Below, piece by piece: positions 61,850 to 64,000 of a DNA stretch of 64,000 nt. The stretch is taken from contig JANUWF010001821.1 of NCBI GenBank assembly GCA_026120185.1, positions 1,054,001-1,118,000 on the forward strand. Direction: 5' to 3'. Under the pieces are notes generated by a model that did no database searches, was not told where the DNA came from, and saw only the letters and a list, made by a program, of their open reading frames with translations. The stretch is from Voacanga thouarsii. Its lineage: Eukaryota > Streptophyta > Magnoliopsida > Gentianales > Apocynaceae. Each line of letters begins with the position of its first letter. Positions within the stretch are counted from its first letter, which is position 1. Position numbers and translations under genes: made by a program.

Positions 61850-62759
61850 CATGACTGAAAGTAACAAGTCATGATCTCTCTCCCTGCATTATTCTCAACA
61901 TACACACACTTTCATTCTTGAAGAGCATAAAGATTTAGAAATTATACAAACTCTCAGCACAAGTAATGGACAAAATATTGTGATGGGTTGTAAAGAAAGA
62001 AATCACCAATTTAAGCTCAAAATAGGCACTAGGGATAATATAGCACTAGGTAGGCTTGAAAAACTCAAACTATCCAAAAAAGGCCTATTACCGTCATCCC
62101 TAAGTTAAATCATGAAAGTCTTTCCTATTTTGCCTCGAGAGGTATTCAAGTAAGTTCTAGAATGCTCCACACATTTTAAAGAAAAAAACAGGTTTAAAAA
62201 TAATGCAAAGCATTTGATCAAGAACTACTTTATCCAAATGAGTGCAAAAAGTCATGCATAAGCCATAAATGATCTAGAACATATGCTCTATAATTCATCA
62301 TAAAGACATGTACTAAAAATACAGCTTGAAATCTCTAGAAAATCAGAAAATTTCCCAGAAAATTTTGAAAAATTTTGTTCTCCCAAGAAAGCTAAAGAGT
62401 ATGTAGAAAACTTGTCAATCAAACCACTCCCCCACACTTAAACTGGACATTGTCCTCAATGGCCAAATAAATATAACCAAAACAACCAATACCAAGGAAC
62501 CAAAAAGATAAAGGAGAAGAGATAAGAAAAACAAACTTCCATTAATCGTGGTGTACAAGAGCTGAATGCTTGAAGAGGGAGGCATCATCAAAGTACCTAA
62601 AAACAATACAAAAGAAAATACCAAAGCATAAATCTAGAAAAGAAAAGAAAGCAAAAACAGAAAAAATGAAAAATACAATGAAAAGAAAATCAAACTAACT
62701 AGAACAAAAACATGAAAAAAGAAAGAAAAGAAACAACAAGAGTGAGCAAGAATGCATCA
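61850..62759 (-). other. E/F internal non-coding region
   Basis: Matches C1 internal DNA (about 21076-21800) closely, including the actccccca(c)acttaaact PPT-like block near 62427. From about 62550 to 62759 the match ends and A-rich DNA leads to the ORF stop. Confidence 0.75.
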
Positions 62760-63977
62760 TCAGTCCTCCGCAGCATCATCACCCTCATCCTCCTCCTCAT
62801 CGGCAAGTGTGGAGGTGCCCGCACCATCGTGTAGCCTAGAAGAATGCTGCCTCAACTTAGTTAAATGTTACTCCATGGTAGCTTGCCGTTGTGCCATATC
62901 CTCCATAGTACCCTGCAAACATAGGAGCATCTCCATTTGCTGGTCGAGGCGCCCCAGTACTGTGGTCTCAAAGTCAGTCCGAGAGTGGGACTGAGAATTG
63001 CCAGCTCTAGCACATGCCAGTGGTGGTGGCTACTCCTCCTCTACTGTAGGTGGTCTTACCTGACTGGGATGTTGGACCTCGAAGGGTGTGAGCCATTTCT
63101 TCAATTTTGGGCTATACTTATATCCGCAACTCATAAGAGTTTGCTTGGTGACCATATCGTGCTCAGTGGTAGCCTCCATGAGTTCTCCCTCAAGACGCAC
63201 CCCAAAGTCCTTTAGAATCTTCATGATAACCAAGGGAAAAACAAAGGCTTTCGTGGAAAGAGGATGATGAACTACCTCTCTAATAGATTGAATGATCAAA
63301 GGAGCAAGAGGGATAGGTAATGTGTTCATCATCCGGTGCAAAATATAAGTGTCGATAAATCTAGTTTCATTAAAACCACTAGCCCGGGGGACAACATTAA
63401 ACCCAAACATATACACCAATGTGCGAAAGTTGGCTGCCAAATCATTGTTAGAATAAAAATTGTTAGCTTAGAAGGCATTATGCTTATATAAGCCAAGGGT
63501 TGCTGGCGTCCCTCTAACATCCCAATTCGGATCCGACAGAATCTTTTGATTATTTACATCAATACCTTGCCAAGTATCATCATCAAAGACCTGAAGGAGG
63601 TTAGCTAATTGGTTTTGGGTGATGACAATAGGAACTCCCTTCACTCGTGTTTCAATATGTGGAAGATGCTTATTCCCCTTGTCCATCATATTAGCATAAA
63701 ATTTCTTGACAAGTATGGGACAATACCTCCCTTTCAACTGGACTATGGATCCCCAACCTAGTTGTCTAAACATCATTCCTAATTTGAGTGCCCGGTCTAA
63801 GGTAGGGGAAAAGGTACGCTCAATAATAATTTTATTTGAAGCTCGCCTACTATACCATTCCTCACACGAGGCATCAACAAACTTCGTAGGTCTAAGAGAT
63901 AAGGGGTCAACAGATGATGGAACTGAGGACGAGGAAGTTCTTGCCCTTTTAGATGGTTAACTCCTTGCTCTAGACAT
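62760..63977 (-). pseudogene. E/F accessory ORF, plant transposon-protein-like, 406 codons with internal stops
   Basis: One frame runs from ATG at 63977 to a stop at 62760-62762, broken only by stops at codon 7, near 63466, near 63030 and near 62875. Start MSRARS is followed by basic PSKRARTSS, a possible nuclear signal. The core has VKKFYANMMDKG, VKGVPIVITQNQLANLL, LIIQSIREVV and KAFVFPLVIMKILKDFGVRL. A helical segment with LGRLDQQMEMLL follows. The end is acidic (ADEEEDEGDD). The core parallels the element A accessory ORF in order and wording. I relate it to the same plant transposon-protein domain, from memory. It has no resemblance to the C1/D1 ORF despite the shared C1-like flank. Confidence 0.75.
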
Positions 63978-64000
63978 GGCCAAAAAAGGAATGGAACAAT

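Larger units (their letters stand above)
53396..64000 (-). mobile_element. E/F: C/D-type LTR element, disrupted, running off the right edge
   Basis: A C/D-like LTR start lies at 53396 (tgatgtgctcaaat; shares tgtcgatcctcaaggaac with C1). Internal sequence matching the C1 non-coding region resumes at 61850 and leads to an ORF at 62760-63977. The 6.98 kb between is a gypsy fragment plus another repeat. The PPT, LTR end and first internal part are missing. The second LTR lies beyond the window. Confidence 0.65.

Noticed and set aside
62752..63960. Plus-strand ORFs at the right edge
   Set aside because: Antisense shadows of the 62760-63977 minus frame, which carries recognisable blocks.
54850..63977. 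E/F as one autonomous element with gypsy I as its own gag-pol
   Set aside because: Gypsy pol directly abuts a truncated LTR without PPT, and C1-like non-coding DNA with a PPT-like block lies upstream of gag; an insertion plus deletion explains this better, though it is not excluded.

Overview
This window is plant nuclear DNA, almost certainly from a eudicot. It is AT-rich and made almost entirely of LTR retrotransposons. I see no convincing host gene, rRNA, tRNA or CRISPR array. The species cannot be named from the sequence.

From about 1.65 to 53.0 kb the window is one old SIRE/Maximus-like Ty1/copia element on the + strand, here called element A. It has been split by four insertions: G (solo LTR, 4633-6341), H (full copia element, 7061-15359), B1 (copia element, 16053-46713) and H3 (solo LTR, 47810-49329). 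The A pieces join in order: gag with two zinc knuckles and a coiled coil, protease, integrase, RT part 1, RT part 2, RNase H, an accessory 3' ORF, polypurine tracts and the 3' LTR. The A 5' LTR is not visible.

B1 is itself a nest. C1 (18664-26545), a non-autonomous LTR element, sits in the B1 RT. C1 carries a solo H-family LTR (H2, 22692-24138). B2 (29481 to about 44246), of the same family as B1, sits in the B1 gag. The 5' LTR of B2 carries D1 (38537-43867), another non-autonomous LTR element with an intact 303-aa ORF. Perfect or near-perfect 5-bp target duplications support the G, H, H2, H3, C1 and D1 boundaries. The B1 duplication is imperfect, and the right end of B2 has been lost to a deletion.

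From 53.4 kb to the right edge lies a separate minus-strand element of the C/D type, called E/F: a truncated LTR at 53396-54870 and an internal region from 61850 onward. A degraded Ty3/gypsy gag-pol (54850-60023, minus) and an unclassified repeat (60024-61849) lie between them. The ORF of E/F (62760-63977) is unrelated to the C/D ORF. It resembles the accessory 3' ORF of copia element A, and both look like the 'putative plant transposon protein' domain family.

The main points for follow-up are these. (1) Homologous accessory ORFs occur in two unrelated LTR element types. (2) An unrecognised ORF is conserved in the two non-autonomous families C and D. (3) C1 and E/F share one non-coding chassis with different ORFs. 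(4) PBS-like and PPT-like motifs are repeated in these non-autonomous elements. Most coding regions are pseudogenes broken by stops and frameshifts. Only the D1 ORF is intact.
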